A stretch of 64,000 nucleotides of DNA from Marasmius tenuissimus (GCA_029532415.1 JAQOTA010000054.1:2728001-2792000), one strand, 5' to 3'. Positions 45,982 through 58,726 are shown, counted from the stretch's first letter. Notes: a model not told the origin generated them from the sequence alone. Translations and numbers: made by a program.

Positions 45982-48900
45982 CTAGGCATCCGCAGCCCCA
46001 TCATCTGCTTCCGCATCCTCTTGGTCGTCGTTCGAGTCGTAATCGTCCGGGTATTTCACCGTCGATCGCGTAGACGTCGTACTCGCGTCAGAGTCGGACG
46101 ATTCCACTCCCATATCTTCATCATCCTCTTCATTTTCCTCCTCAGTTTCCCATCCAGGCACATCTTCCAAAAGCTCCCCCGTCTCTACGTCGTATGTAGG
46201 CAAGGGCTTGTCGTTCCTTGTTGCCTCCAGCTCCAGCTGCCTTGTGTGTGCACGAGTTGAATGGCCGACACCTCCACCACGATTTCTCATGAACAGATCT
46301 CGGTCGCCGAAGAAATTAACGTAGTAGGCTTCCCAGTCATATGCTTCGGCGACCAACTTTCCCTCCCAAACAATCTCACGGACTCTGGCCACTGATTTAG
46401 GTGGAAGAAGATCCTTCGCTGCCGCGGTTTCCTCATCGTAGTCCATGGTTAACCCGTCATGAAAAGCAGGCTCGAGGTAGGCACCCCGTATCACTCTAGC
46501 CGGATTGACGAAACCAAACGCATCGGGGTCCGATGCCGGAAGGAAACGAACTTTGGGCAGGCGCTTTGCAGTCCAACTATGTCGGTAGGTTGTGTCCAGC
46601 TCGTACCATCTAACCCACAGAAAGTCCATCTTGTGGACCTTCCGATCCTCAGGCCTTATCTCATCGTCCCATATCCAAACATTTGCGTGAAAGACCCCAA
46701 TAACGCAAGCATAGCGATATGGGTGTCTCTCCTCCTCATGAGTAACTTCATCTGCCAGTAACATGATATCAGGATGGGTGCGGGGATTGATCGTCTGGGC
46801 TTTCCGACGCAGGTTGTACATGTTGTAGTGTATACGGAAGGTTCGGTGAATGTAGATGCAGTTCTTGACGAATATGAGCGAATTGAGTTGTCTGCAATCC
46901 AGTTCTTTGTCGCCCGAGAGCCCAAGAATTCTGTAGAGAAGATGCGAACGTAGGTGATCGTAAAAGTACTGGAATGAGATCGAAAGTCATTAAATTTTTC
47001 TCGTTTCAAAGACTGGTATACTTACAAGGAGAGCAGGATCGTCTTCGTCACTCGTAAACTCGTGGAGCTTCAGTGGGTATCGCTCGCTAGGCGACATCTG
47101 ATACCTCTCCTTCGGGTTTCCTAGGAGCAGTCTCTCCCTGTCCGGAATCGTATACACGGTGTCCTTGGCCTTGTGATGTTCTACGAATCGACCCTTGACA
47201 CGGAGAGAGTGCAACAACCTCGCGTGTCTATGGTACATTGCTATTTGTGGTTCGTGATTACGCTTGTTCGTTCGACCATATAGCCTCTTGGTGCGTATGT
47301 GTTCGCGCTCTCCCTAATCAGAATAAAAAGTTAGTTCAAGTTTGAAAAGTATAGCCGTTGGACGTACCATGCGAGTCGTGTAGCTATCGAGGCTACCAAA
47401 TGCCTTGATGAAGTACGGGTAATGTGTCGGCATGTGGGTCTTGAACGTCTTCAAACTGAACGTCCTCTCTTTCAGCCCGTCGGCATCCTCTTCACTGGCA
47501 TCACTCTTCTTCTTCTTCGGTGCCTTGCCCTGTTTGTGTCTCTTCTTTGCCCGGCTAGCTTCAGCGTTCCGCCTCTTTTCCGCCTCTTCCGGGATCTCCT
47601 TTGTCGTGTAGGCGGCGCAAGTCTTGTTTACAAATCGCCGGAGAGATTTGCCGTACTGGGTGATCGTACTGTCGAGCGTTGCGACAGTTGAATCAGTATG
47701 CATCCCAAGTGAAGCGTATGCTATGAGGACATTGAAGTCCCAGAGCAGGTCGAGTATCACGTCGTTGTGCTCGTCGGGAAGCAGACCCTCAAAGCAGGGG
47801 ATGGAGCACTGAATACGTTGAGTAAAAGTCGAGCAGCGAGGACACGAAACCCAAACCTGTATAACGTCCTCGAAATCTCGAAAGGCAAACTTCTTCATCA
47901 ACGTGACGTTGTTCACAAACCGCCGAATCGTTCCATTGTCAAACGTCGGAACATTACGATACCTGGACAAGAATTAGCAAAGTTCGAGATGCTGATACGG
48001 TGCTGGCCTTACCTGCTATTCAGAATGCTCAGATTTCCATTGTCCTCTGCGAAGACAAGACGGTTGAGGTGCTTGAAGAGAGATTCCATAAGACCCGCGA
48101 GCTCATGCATCGTGTCGGCGACAAGGAGGTTGTAGTAGTTGTCGTCAACCTGATGCAACAGTTCGGAAAAGGTGTTCTATAATTTTTTGGTGAGCTCAAG
48201 AACGTTCAGTCGTCAGACAACTTACTCGATCCAGCTGCTCTGAAGCCCCCCCTTTCATAATTTCAACCACGATATCACTCGTCAGGGCCATCCCATGTTG
48301 GAAGATGCAGCTGCGAGACTCCTCGATCCGTTCCCTTCGTTCGTCTGAATCCACCCTCTTCTCGTCCCTCCGCCGGTGATCCCATTTCATTCCCAATTGA
48401 TAAATTTGGGATTTCTTGATCATACACTGCGGACACGGGTATTCCGACAGAAACTTGATGCTAGCGAGGAGAACCTTTTCGACGTAGTCGGCAGAATGCG
48501 CGAAGAGTCTGGGGAAGAGGAGGCGGATGATACCATCGGCACACCTTTCCAACTTTCCGTGGAGATACGCGTCGACGAATCCAGGGTCGGAGATTATGAG
48601 CGCCCAAACGAGCTGAATCAGTTCTCGTTTGACGAAGCGGAAGACTTCCTCCGTTGCCGCACGCCCCATGAGGTCCTTGTACTTTTGCTTGAAAGAATCA
48701 GGAATCTGTATCGATGAATTAGATCTATCGCGTTATAAAAAGGGTACGAAACTGACCTTGGGCACATAGACGACATGATTCATGGCGAACATTGATGGAT
48801 TGGACCGTCTGTGCTTGGACATGTTGCCAAAGGAGACATATCCGGGCCAGATAGAACGATCGGAAAAGTGGGTCAATAGCGTACTGTCGGAGTACTGCAT

Positions 48901-50214
48901 AATTGCGACCACGACCACCTCATGCTGGCATCCATCAGGTACCCTGCTCGCAACCTCTCTCTCCATCTCGAGCATTCTGTCGGAGGTGTAAGCCTCTCCA
49001 TAGATCCTCTGAACGGGCTCCCCAGGCGCAGGCTCCCAGAACAACTTGTATGGCTTGAGATGGAGAGAATAGAACGAGGTGTCTTGGAAGTCGTCCGTTA
49101 TACAATCGAGAGCCTTCCTATACCAGATATCCTCCACTCGAAATTTACAAGCGTTGTTCTCCTTGCACTTCGTCCCGGCGCATGGAAGCGGGATGTCCAC
49201 ATAGCCGTCTTGCCATCCAGAGTATGAGCCAAAGGGCAGGGAAGAAGGGATATCTCCCTTTTCGATCGCTGGTATTTCCTCCCCTTCGTAGTTATCAAGC
49301 TTGCTCGCTTCTTTCACACTATCAAAGGTTGCGATGTGGGAGGGGTGATAATCAGGTTGTCGGAAGATGTCGACAAGGTCGTTGATATTCTGAAGGGAAA
49401 CACCGTTTGCAGCGGCGTTGTAAAACCAGTCCATTATGCGGAACGTGGTCGGGTTGGAAAAGGGGGCGTAGGGAGGTGGCGGTTTGGGAGGTGCTTTGGG
49501 ATCACCCGCCGGGGGTTGGGGATCTGGCTTTGGACGTCCGAACACCGCATCGGGTCGACGGCCTCGCCTTCGCGTAACAGAAAAGCCTGTGCTATCAATC
49601 AAGTCGTCCATTCCAATGTCCTCGTCTGGGTCGCGAGAAGGAAGCTTGAAACGATGGATTTTGAATAACCCAAAGCTGTCTTTATGCGAGACGATGAAGG
49701 GGTCAATTGGCGGCGGGGTTCTTTCTGGCGATGGTTCTGGCACTGGCGTTGGCTCCCGTACTGGCGTTGGTTCTCGCGCTGGCTCTTCTGGCTCGGGCTC
49801 GGGTTCTGGGATCGCTTGCGAGAGGAATTCACAATGATAGGCAAGGTCCATCTCCCAGTATCGTAGAGGTAGCTGTCGAGTGCGACGAGACCTTCCCTCC
49901 GTAGCCTGTGATCCAGTAGGCGGTTCGATTTGTTGAGATTGCTCTGTCTGAACTGCGGGCGGTGCTTCGTCTACCTCCATTTGCGCCTCATTCATTCCCT
50001 GCCCAGTCTCCTGCTCAATGCCCTGCCCAATCTCCTGATCAATCTCCTGATCAATCTGCATTTCTACTTCCTCCGGGGCTTCATCCACCACCTGCGTAGT
50101 CGTAAGGGTATGTTGAACTTGAACTGGGACGAGGTTTTTTCGGCAATGATGGCTATGAACGTTTCTCCCTCTAGAGGTATCGAATGTCCTGGGGCAATAA
50201 TTACATGGAAATTT
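45982..50214 (-). CDS. Plavaka-type (CACTA-like) transposase, apparently intact
   Basis: Exons on the minus strand: 50214-48757, 48705-48226, 48176-48013, 47962-47368, 47313-47026 and 46968-45982, all GT-AG and in phase, giving about 1323 residues plus an unlocated first exon (the acceptor CTCCTCAG precedes 50214). In order: a C2H2 zinc finger FPCNYCPRTFDTSRG with two His and a Cys; an acidic/Pro-rich linker; RIYGEAYTSDRMLEME; a core matching Plavaka proteins (VVVVAIMQYSDSTLLTHF, WPGYVSFGNMSKHRR, HVVYVPK); CPQCMI; NYYNLLVADTMHEL, matching the family H-E helix; and the C-terminal block YNLRRKAQTINPRTHPDIM, DFLWVRWYELD, YYVNFFGDRDLFMRNRGGGV. An acidic tail ends the protein. No internal stops were found. 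Terminal repeats of the element were not located. It is divergent from the KOW-repeat gene across a perfect palindrome. Confidence 0.88.
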
Positions 50215-50625
50215 CTGAGGAGACGTCAGGGATCCGTGCTCGCAAGGTAAACGATTTCACGCACCCCCATGATGAATCAGAGCACAATAATATCGATAAA
50301 TTAGATCTTTCTGGGAGAGATATGAGCATTAACCAGCGAAAAGACCAGCGACAGTTCTCACCTCTGGCTAAACGAATGTTCGATAGCCGTCCAAGGACGA
50401 CCGATTGTATTTAGGACCTGCAAATGTATTTCAGCTGTCGTTGAACGCGGCGACATGACGGGTCCTAGCGATTTTCTATTTTTTCTACTACGAGACTCTT
50501 TCTAATGTGAGTCTTTTCGACTCTTGAGCTCAGTCAAACTTTACTTGATTTACGGTAAGGCATTTTATTGTTCTAATCTACCTGGTACTATGTAGAGTTG
50601 AGGTGAAAAAACTTACCGCCAGCAC
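50215..50625. other. Upstream region of the Plavaka gene
   Basis: Probably the first intron and first exon of the transposase gene. A donor GTAAGT on the minus strand (complement of 50611-50616) lies just outside the left palindrome arm, which suggests the transcript begins within that arm. Confidence 0.45.
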
Positions 50626-50916
50626 GTTGGTGGTGGTTCTGGTTGAAGAGTGGCATAAAGGGGGCTGTGCTGTCCGCGTTCCCAGGATATAGCCCACGAG
50701 CTGTCCAATCCGTCTAGCGCGCAGATAATTTTGAGCGCTGGGAAGATAAGACGAGATAAGAGATAAGAGAGATCTCATCTGGTCTTATCTCTTTTATCAC
50801 CCAGCGCTCAAAATTATCTGCGCGCTAGACGGATTGGACAGCTCGTGGGCTATATCCTGGGAACGCGGACAGCACAGCCCCCTTTATGCCACTCTTCAAC
50901 CAGAACCACCACCAAC
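50626..50916. repeat. Perfect palindrome: 117-bp arms, 57-bp spacer
   Basis: 50626-50742 and 50800-50916 are exact reverse complements over all 117 bases. The spacer is itself partly self-complementary and contains several GATAAG/CTTATC motifs (GATA-factor type). Each arm contains TATATCC followed outward by a CAGAACCACCACCAAC end; just beyond each arm lies a splice donor GTAAGT pointing outward (minus strand at 50616-50611; plus strand at 50941). The arrangement looks like a duplicated, head-to-head promoter and first exon serving both the Plavaka gene and the KOW gene. If transcribed through, it would form a long hairpin RNA. Confidence 0.95.
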
Positions 50917-51266
50917 AAGCTCGGTGGTCGCCCACCAGAGGTAAGTCTGGCTCTAAACGTCGTACAAATACAGTAGTATCGTAGCGATTACAATACAAAG
51001 TATTTCTAAGAATTTGAGAGATAGAATGGTGGCGAAAAGCCCCCAAAAAATCCTTTTTATCATCAATGAAAACGAAAAAACGCAGCGAGAGATGCTGACG
51101 GTCGATTTTACAGGCTCGGCTATGGCATCTATGGACTAGGTGTAACGCGCTGCACGTTCTATTTCGGTATGTGGTGTATCCTATGAACCTCCAGACAAGA
51201 CACGCTGACATTTGCTGGAACCAGGTCGTCAACCTTCAAAACTTTCAGCTCTCCAAAACTCGAACC

Positions 51267-54200
51267 ATGGCTGCTGGAAAACGCAGAAGAACAGGCGTTG
51301 ACTCGTTTCTGGATGTTGCTGCCGTAGAGGATGGAAATGACGAGGATGAAGTGGAATCGGAAGTCGAGGAGCGCTTTGAGGTCAGCGATGATGACGATAA
51401 CAACGGTAAGTTGAATATACCATCGTTATTGCTCTTTTTTTGATTGTTCTTTCATTCATAGACTCTACTTCTGCCCGCAAGCAAGTCACCCCCGAAGCAC
51501 ACGAAGATCAACAGGCGTTTATAGATGCTCTCTGCGACAACCTGACTGCTCATTATGTCCGTGATCCGAAGCCCGACAAAAGACCATCCCCACGACCACA
51601 AACTCCACTATTCCTTCCATCTTCCTCTGAATCACCAATGCCCACGTATCCTTCCATGTCTCCCCGGCTCTCGAGGCCCACCTCTCAGATCCCTCTTGTT
51701 GATCGAATGGACCCTTGGGAACGTATTCATACACTCAACAGGAACGCCGAAATCGCCAATACCTCCACTTTGGATCGTGGCTACATTTGCGAAGAGAAAA
51801 AACGATATTCTCGTGCCGTCAGTACACGCTTGAGAGAGTACGTTGGGCCTCTCGAATGGGTGACCGTTTGCTCTGGGACATACCGTGGTGATGTGGGTAT
51901 AGCGATCTTGCTGCCACGAGACAACGAGGACGATGAAGAAGATAGGGAGCGGGAGGAGATCCTCCAGAATAAACTGAAGTACAACCCGGCGAAGAAGCGG
52001 AGGCTCGAGCAGGAAAAGGATATTGAGCAGATGAGGGCTGAACAGAGGGAACTCATTTACGAGTTGCGCCACGAAAAGAGAGGCACGGATTTCCTCGAAC
52101 TGGAGGATCTTTGCTGTAAACGTGATGAATTTCAGGTTCTCCTCGTGCCACGGCATCCCCTCAGCGAACGCGAAAAGTCTGAGCTACAATAGGAGGATCC
52201 GGACATCATGCGACCTTTTGCCAGCGGAACTGACGGATCCTCTGTTCACCGCAATCCTCCCCGTCTCTTCAACGCCAAAGAGTACGATACTGTTGAAAAG
52301 GTCAAAGTTGGGGAGCTTAAGCTCTACCGATACAACAACTCGATGTTTGTCCCCGAGGGACTACTGATCACCAACTATAATCGAAAGGACCTTCTACTCG
52401 CGACTTCGATTCCACTCAAGCTCGAGAAAGCTTTCAGGGAGTCGAACTACTTCATCCTCCAATCCTCTCCTTTTCCCCATCCCTCCGGTTGGTCCTTTGA
52501 CGACGGCGAAGATGTCGTTTGGACCGATCCTTCTCCACCATCTGCATCGAATCAGACCCCTCGCCGCAGAATGATCGTTACCTTCAAGCACTTGCAGGTC
52601 CAAGCTAGGTTGAATAAACCCCAGACGGCCATTGTGAGCACCAAGGTAGACGCGGAGCAGGTCTTGAAATCTATTGTTGGCCCCGTTGACTATGCGAACG
52701 AGACACCTGAGGGGAGGTTTCTGCGGGAGAAGAAGGAAGAAGAGACTCGGCGTGAGCAGCGAAAGCTTCAGGAGGTAGTCAGCAAGGGCGAACATGCTGC
52801 CGAAGTCCGACATCTTCTCAAACCCCACAAGAAAGATGACTGGGTCATCATAATGACAGGGAAAGATCGCGGTAAGCATGGTCGTGTCCTCGCCAGGTAC
52901 CAGGACGTTATTACCATGATCATACCCAAATATCACATCTTCGCTACCTGCCATGTCAACGCAGCAAAGCGAATACCCTCCCCTGTGGAGAGAGACACTC
53001 GTCTCGACGTGTTTGGTACGAGGAGGGAGCTTGTTCCGGTTCCCTGGGTCGGGATTGAGATACGGGTGACCAGAGGGCCTCATAGCGGGTGCATCGGCCG
53101 TGTTGAGATGGTGGAGAGAGTGGAGGGGAGATTCGGGAGAAAATTGATGGTTGGGCTATGGGTTGATGCACTCATGAAGATGGTCCTCGCTGACCACAAC
53201 CACATACTGACAACTCTGTAAGTCTTTTACTTCGGCTTTCTTATATATATCATCCTAACTTTGTTATCAGTAGGGCGCAACGTCTGCGAGATGCTCAACC
53301 TTTGAGCGAGAGGCAGAACGTCATTTATGGCATCTCTCGTTCATTATTGACTGGCCGCGAACCATGGTTGGGCACTCGAGTACGCATCACGAAAGGCCAG
53401 CTCAAAGGCCAGTTAGGACTAGTGCAAGGGGTAAACATCACCTTCGAGACGAACAAGTTGCAGAAAGACTGGCATGTTTTGGGGAAGACCGTGTCGCATC
53501 GCAAGGGGATTCAGCTCAAGGTCGAACTCGAGACTCAAATGGCTGTGAACACAGGGCTGGCGACCGTCGACTACCTGCGTGTCCGTGATACGAAAACTGG
53601 CAATTTGCTGAACCGAGCCTACCCTGTCAGATCCAGCTCTTTCTACGACTTTCGTCCAGACCTCAAGGACCTCCCGGTTCTAGTGGAGGAGTTGGATCGT
53701 TCGGAGGGTCCTGGTACTCCCCAGTGGACAAGAGAAGAAATGGAAACCATGCGGTCCGATACGACACCGGGACCTCATTGGGATCCCAATTCGATTTCTC
53801 CTTACCCTATCAGCGCAATTTCTACTCCCCAGTGGTCAGGACACGAGATCGAAGACATGCGCTTCGGTGCGATCCCGGAAAGTGCTTGGGATCCCAATGC
53901 GTCTTTTCCTCTTCCTGTTGGCACCACAATTCCATCTCCGCCCTCACCGAACCCTGAACCAGACAACGAGCCCCTCAACCCCTCTGAGCAGGCTGCTGCA
54001 GATAGACTGGAAGAGTTTTGTCTGCAGGCATTCCGAGAAGCGGAGGAAGAGGAAATGGCTCAGGCAGCAGCTTCAGTTCCTCAACACTGGATCCTTCACC
54101 CAAAACTCGTAGGCCTCAGGGTGCAAGCTTGTGTCGAGGACCAAGACGTTTACCTCGACATTGTGGCCCACCGCAACGGCGCAACGGCTCAACGGAAGGT

Positions 54201-54588
54201 AGATGGCACAAATCGATCCATCCACGACATCGCCACCGTCCAGCGTGCTCGAGATCTGATCAAGCCCAGCACTGAGAAGAACCTTATGGTTGTCGTGGGC
54301 GGTGATCCTGAACACATTGGTAAACTCGTTCGACGAGTGTCCAATTTTTATTTGGGCTCGAAATCGGAGGAGAATCATTGGATGATCCTCGCTGTCATAG
54401 AGAAGACTGGTCCAACTGCCGTAGAAAATTTGACCTCGGAGCTTCTTGAGCTGGATCCCAAGACCATGCTGGCGAGAGTCCACGAGTCGAAGAAGAACAG
54501 AGCTGTGGGCACAGAGTATATGAAGATTATTCGCAATGCAGCGCTGGCTTCCAACAGACGTATGGTCCCAGTTCGCCCTCTCTCTTGA
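51267..54588 (+). CDS. KOW-repeat (Spt5-like) protein with an in-frame TAG
   Basis: Exons 51267-51405, 51462-53217 and 53271-54588 are in frame; a 5' UTR exon probably ends at 50940. The frame is interrupted by one TAG at 52190-52192 (codon 290 of about 1070), after which the same frame continues for over 1000 bp with family features, so the stop is a single lesion or a recoding site. The N-terminus is acidic with an NLS-like KRRR. KOW-type segments are seen at GTYRGDVGIAILLP, GKDRGKHGRVLARY, RGPHSGCIGRVEMV and KGQLKGQLGLVQGV. Between them lie FQVLLVPRHPL and PEGLLITNYNRKDL. Expanded KOW proteins resembling the elongation factor Spt5 are common in Agaricomycetes and often lie near transposons. 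I do not think this is the housekeeping SPT5: the NGN domain is not evident. Confidence 0.75.
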
Positions 54589-54847
54589 CCCATTTCCCTG
54601 CGATGACTTCTCTTGCTACAAATTCTTGCTATAGATGTTAATGTACTGTATAATTTCTTGTAGCCATAGCGTACCATGAATTTTTACTTTTAGTCCCTGT
54701 CAAAATGACTGACGCGACGCATATACCCAGACGCGTCCCAAACATAGACAAACAGGACGCGCCCCATAAATTCGCGTCCCCAATTCCCTTCTTCCCCATC
54801 GTCTCTTCTCCTTGTACCTCCATCTCTTCTGTTGTCCTTTGCTCAAT
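54589..54847. other. Intergenic region between the KOW and DUF6698-like genes
   Basis: Short spacer with a GACGCG(A/T)/CGCGTCCC motif repeated three times (54714-54780), upstream of the next gene. Possibly a promoter element; no gene. Confidence 0.45.
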
Positions 54848-54991
54848 ATGTCTATCCCTACCCCAAATTCCATGCAACGATGGCATCCTGCTCGATATCC
54901 AGGCGCTGTGTCCCGAGCTCGAACCCAAGCGCCCACCGAATCAGCCATTCAAGTTCGCGATCAGCATCAACAACAACAACAACAACAACAA

Positions 54992-55023
<32 letters not shown>

Positions 55024-56599
55024 GCCTCAGCCTCAGCCTCAGCCTCAACCACAGCCTCAACCACAACCAGAGGATATACCCAATGAGGCAACACTGGATC
55101 GAATACGAAAAGCACGTTTGATAGTACAAGGTCTTCGAGCCAAAAAGCCAGAAAACGAGGTCCAGCGTTCCTCAAAACTCAACAAACATCGGAAGTTCAT
55201 TACTACCTCGTATGATTCTCCTTTTGGGTATATATGTTTATTAACTATCTGCCAGGGCCGATCCTACTCAGCTTCCACCCGACGAGTTTCAAGGCGGAGA
55301 TGCCTATAAGGCATGCGAACCCCTCAAGCTTGCAGCAAAATATCTCTTTCGGTGCCTTGACCCCCTCGCCTCCATCCCGGAAATCTTCACGGTCGGCATG
55401 ATCGATCGCGGATACCTTTCCAACGACTACATCCAAGACCTGTTAGTACATGCGTTCATTTTGGACATTCGCTGATCGCGCGTTCATTCTAGGCACCCGA
55501 GCGAGTACGAACGAGAGTTGGACTTGTATAATAGGCTCCTGAAACACAGCCCTCGGCTTCGGGAGTTCCTGGAGACATTACATGAAATGAAGGATTATGA
55601 CGGTGTGGAAGACGTTGGGAAGATGGTACGTATGTTATCTTCTCGGGCCGCAAGGTTCTCTCATATATTCCTTAGCTGCAACGAATCGCTTCACAAGCCA
55701 AGTCAAGTGACGCACACGAAGTATCGACCAGGATTATCGGTTACATCCCCCGCACTCCGAGTGACGACGACCGTCTCAAACCTCCCATCGACGCAAAGAA
55801 CAAAGATTTACGGGGTCTCAATCACCCCGACATTGCTGCACTGTTGGCACCACGAGACCTACACAAGCATCTCTTCCTCCCACGCACAGACAAGCGCTAC
55901 AAACGGTGAGTCGCCATTCCTATCACGCGGCTATTCTAACTAGTGTTTCCCATAGCGCCGTTGCTAAGATGATGAAGAAGGGCAAGAAGAAGATCAACTT
56001 GTATTCGCTCCATCTCCCCAAGTTCCTATATGGACGATACGTCCCCGGTAACTCATTCGCCGGCCTATTCACGAGCGATATCATGTTTCGTGTAAGTATC
56101 CTGTCCTTCTTACCCTACGTTGACTGATTGTACTTCCAAGACCGGCCGTTCGATTTTCACCACACCTTCTTCTGCCTTGAGACGCGAGGATCGGGAATCC
56201 GCCAAGGGAAACGACACCCAGATGAACATCCACTATGTCACTGCAGGAATGATTTGCTACGTAGCTTATCATGTACGTGCTCTTTTCTTGATGAGATTCC
56301 TGTACTGACGCGCTCTCCACCAGATCCGCCATGCTCTCGTCGTCTCAGATACATGGGATCAAGACGACAAATTCAACTATGCTGAATTCTTTCACTGTAC
56401 CCATACCCTCCTCACCGGAAGTTTCTTCGATACGCAGGACTATCTCGATGCAGTGTCCAAGGAGGTTCCACGCTTGGATAACGAGAAAGACCTCTCGGAG
56501 AACGAGTTGTTGGAGCATCTCGAGAAGGTGTCAGAGCTCATGTCACGAATGGCCTCTGTGAAGAAACCTCTCAAGCCACCTGAACTCACTCAGAGATAA
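54848..56599 (+). pseudogene. DUF6698-like protein, 3' end displaced by a retrotransposon
   Basis: Exons 54848-55209, 55256-55441, 55493-55625, 55676-55905, 55956-56091, 56141-56272 and 56324-56599; the current frame is 484 codons. The N-terminus has a Gln tract and a Pro-Gln repeat. The rest follows the pattern I associate with DUF6698, a fungal domain of unknown function: LHPSEYERELDLYNRLLKHSPRL, ARDLHKHLFLPR-like, VPGNSFAGLFTSDIMF, TGRSIFTTPSSA, and VTAGMICYVAYHIRHALVVS. At 56541 the coding sequence enters the LTR of a Ty3 element and gains a foreign tail (MASVKKPLKPPELTQR). The original 3' end resumes at 63796. A protein lacking only the last part could still be made. Confidence 0.8.
54962..55075 (+). 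repeat. CAA/CAG microsatellite and CCTCAG minisatellite in coding sequence
   Basis: About 20 consecutive Gln codons, first CAA then CAG, followed by about eight CCTCAG/CCTCAA units encoding Pro-Gln. Length variation between strains is likely. The opposite strand reads as poly-Leu or poly-Val, which is a shadow. Confidence 0.95.
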
Positions 56600-57049
56600 G
56601 ACTGGTTGATAGAAAAGTAAAAGAGTAGATTGAGCAGCCAAAAGCTCAACCCAGCACAAGTGCTACAAGCGGTGGGGAGACAAAGTGGACAAGCTGGGAA
56701 ACTACCTACAGAGACCATGAGTATATATGAGAATATGCATCACAAGGAATGAATGAAATGATGAGAACTGTCAAAAGTATCCATGAGAGAAAAGCGGGGA
56801 AGTCAAACCAAACATGTATAGTTGTAACCAATGGTAAGGTATGAGAAAGAGATCAAAAGATGATTGTTCCATGATGAAAGACCAAAATAACTGATATGGC
56901 TCAATAAGTAAATGAGGATGACAGGTGCCAATGCTATGTCGATGGGAGAATTGATTGGAATAACTCTGGTGATGGTAAATGGCAAGATCCGGGGAAGTAG
57001 GGCCGGCACCGGGGTGGACAGGACAAAAGAATAGTGGCAGTTTGTGACA
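56541..57049 (-). repeat. 3' LTR of the chromovirus
   Basis: 509 bp; plus strand begins TGTCACGAATGG and ends GTTTGTGACA. It supplies the last 16 codons and the stop of the split DUF6698-like gene. The pol frame also reads into it and stops at 56934. Confidence 0.97.
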
Positions 57050-57052
57050 ATA

Positions 57053-57062
57053 CCCCCTCTTT
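57053..57062 (-). promoter_or_regulatory. 3' polypurine tract
   Basis: AAAGAGGGGG on the minus strand, three bases from the 3' LTR. This is the expected site for plus-strand DNA priming during reverse transcription. Confidence 0.85.
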
Positions 57063-58726
57063 AGGATGTGCTTGCGCCTGGAGCACTGGTGTATCTTTCC
57101 AGATTTCACTTGCCAAAATGCCCATAGATCTAACCCTTGTTGTCCTCTTTTTTGGCCTTGTATGTGGTTTCGATGGATGATATGCGTTAGGATTCTTTGC
57201 ATAGAACTCCTCGAGCATTTCATCACAGTTGAGACTAGACCTAGGCCACCATGATGTTTCTGTATCTGGATAACCCTTCCACTTGATCAAATATTCCACT
57301 CCACGTGCATTCGGTGTTGGTTGTGCATCTAGAATTGCCTCCACCTCATATTCACCATCTTCTGGTTCCACTTCCTCAAGAGCAGGATAATTGGGTCCAT
57401 GAGCTTCTGTCTCTCAATATGGTAGTAGAAGAGAAGCGTGAAATACTGGATGGATTCTGCTCCATGTCTTGGGTAACTTGAGACGGTAAGTTACTGGACC
57501 AAGAACATCAACAATCTCAAAAGGGCTATGACGACGATTCGCCAACTTAGCTTTTGGTCTTGTTGATTTGAGGTTTTTTCCATCCAATGTAACTTTATCA
57601 CCAACTTTGAAGCTGATACCATTCTCCATATGGTCATGGTTATTCCTCTTCATCAACTCTGCTGCCATGTTCAGACTTGCTTTAACCTCTTCTCTTACTT
57701 CTTCTAGTTGTCGGAGATGTTCCTCCACTCTTGGGACATCTGTTCTTGGGTTGACTGAGGGGAACATCTTTGGAAGAAAGCCATAAAGAAGTTTGTATGG
57801 TGCTTGTCCTGTTGCAGAGTGAATGCGATTGTTGTGACAGAAGACTGCAAAAGGAAGTAACTTAACCCAGTCATCTTGTCGATAGTCACAGAAAACCCGC
57901 AAATATTGCTCAAGCTCCTGATTATATCGTTCTGTTTCTCCATCAGTTTGTGGGTGGTAAGCTGTACTGAGTCCCTGAACAATGCCAAGTTTCTTTGACA
58001 ATGCTGTCATAACCTTCCCTGCAAACTGTGGACCTCGATCTGTAATCATCTTGTCCCACAATCCATATCGTGCCCACACATGGTCTACCAGAAGATCTGC
58101 TGTCCCATCACTGTCAATTGTCTTGTTACATGGTGTTGCAACCACTGTCTTGGTTGTCCAATCAACCACCACATGAATGGAGTCTGAACCATCGCAAAGA
58201 GGCAGGTCGGTAATGAAGTCGGAAGTTATGATACTGAATGGCCTCTCTGGAATCTCATTGGGAACTAGTGGGACATGGGGAGGATTGTTGTTGGCTTTGG
58301 TAAGTTGACAAGTTGCACATCCTTCCACATATTCTTTGACAAACACCGACATGCCTGGCCACCAGTACTCGCAGCTAAGGAGTTCGTATGTCTTGAAGCG
58401 TCCTGGGTGTCCAGCAGCCAGTGTATCATGATGGAGCCGTACCAGTTCACGTCGAAGCTCGATATCATATAGAACATAGACCTTTCCTCTGAAGAGGATT
58501 AGTCCATCCTTGTAATTCCATTCCTGTAGATTTTTGACAAGCGAGCAGGGACCATTGTTCAAGATGACATTGAGGGCACTCACAACCTCAGCATCCTTTC
58601 TTGGACACTCTACAATCCTACGTCTCAACTCTTCATCCATAGATGTGGTAACCATGCCAGGTCGGGTTGCTCGGATTTGAAAAAACTTGTGATCGAGGAG
58701 AACACGATCAGAATTGTCGTTCTCTA

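Noticed and set aside
51267..54588. Housekeeping SPT5
   Set aside because: The NGN domain and C-terminal repeat typical of SPT5 are not evident, an in-frame stop is present, and the gene lies among transposons; better placed in the expanded KOW family.
54941..55129. Poly-Leu and poly-Val frames on the minus strand
   Set aside because: Antisense shadows of the CAA/CAG and CCTCAG repeats.
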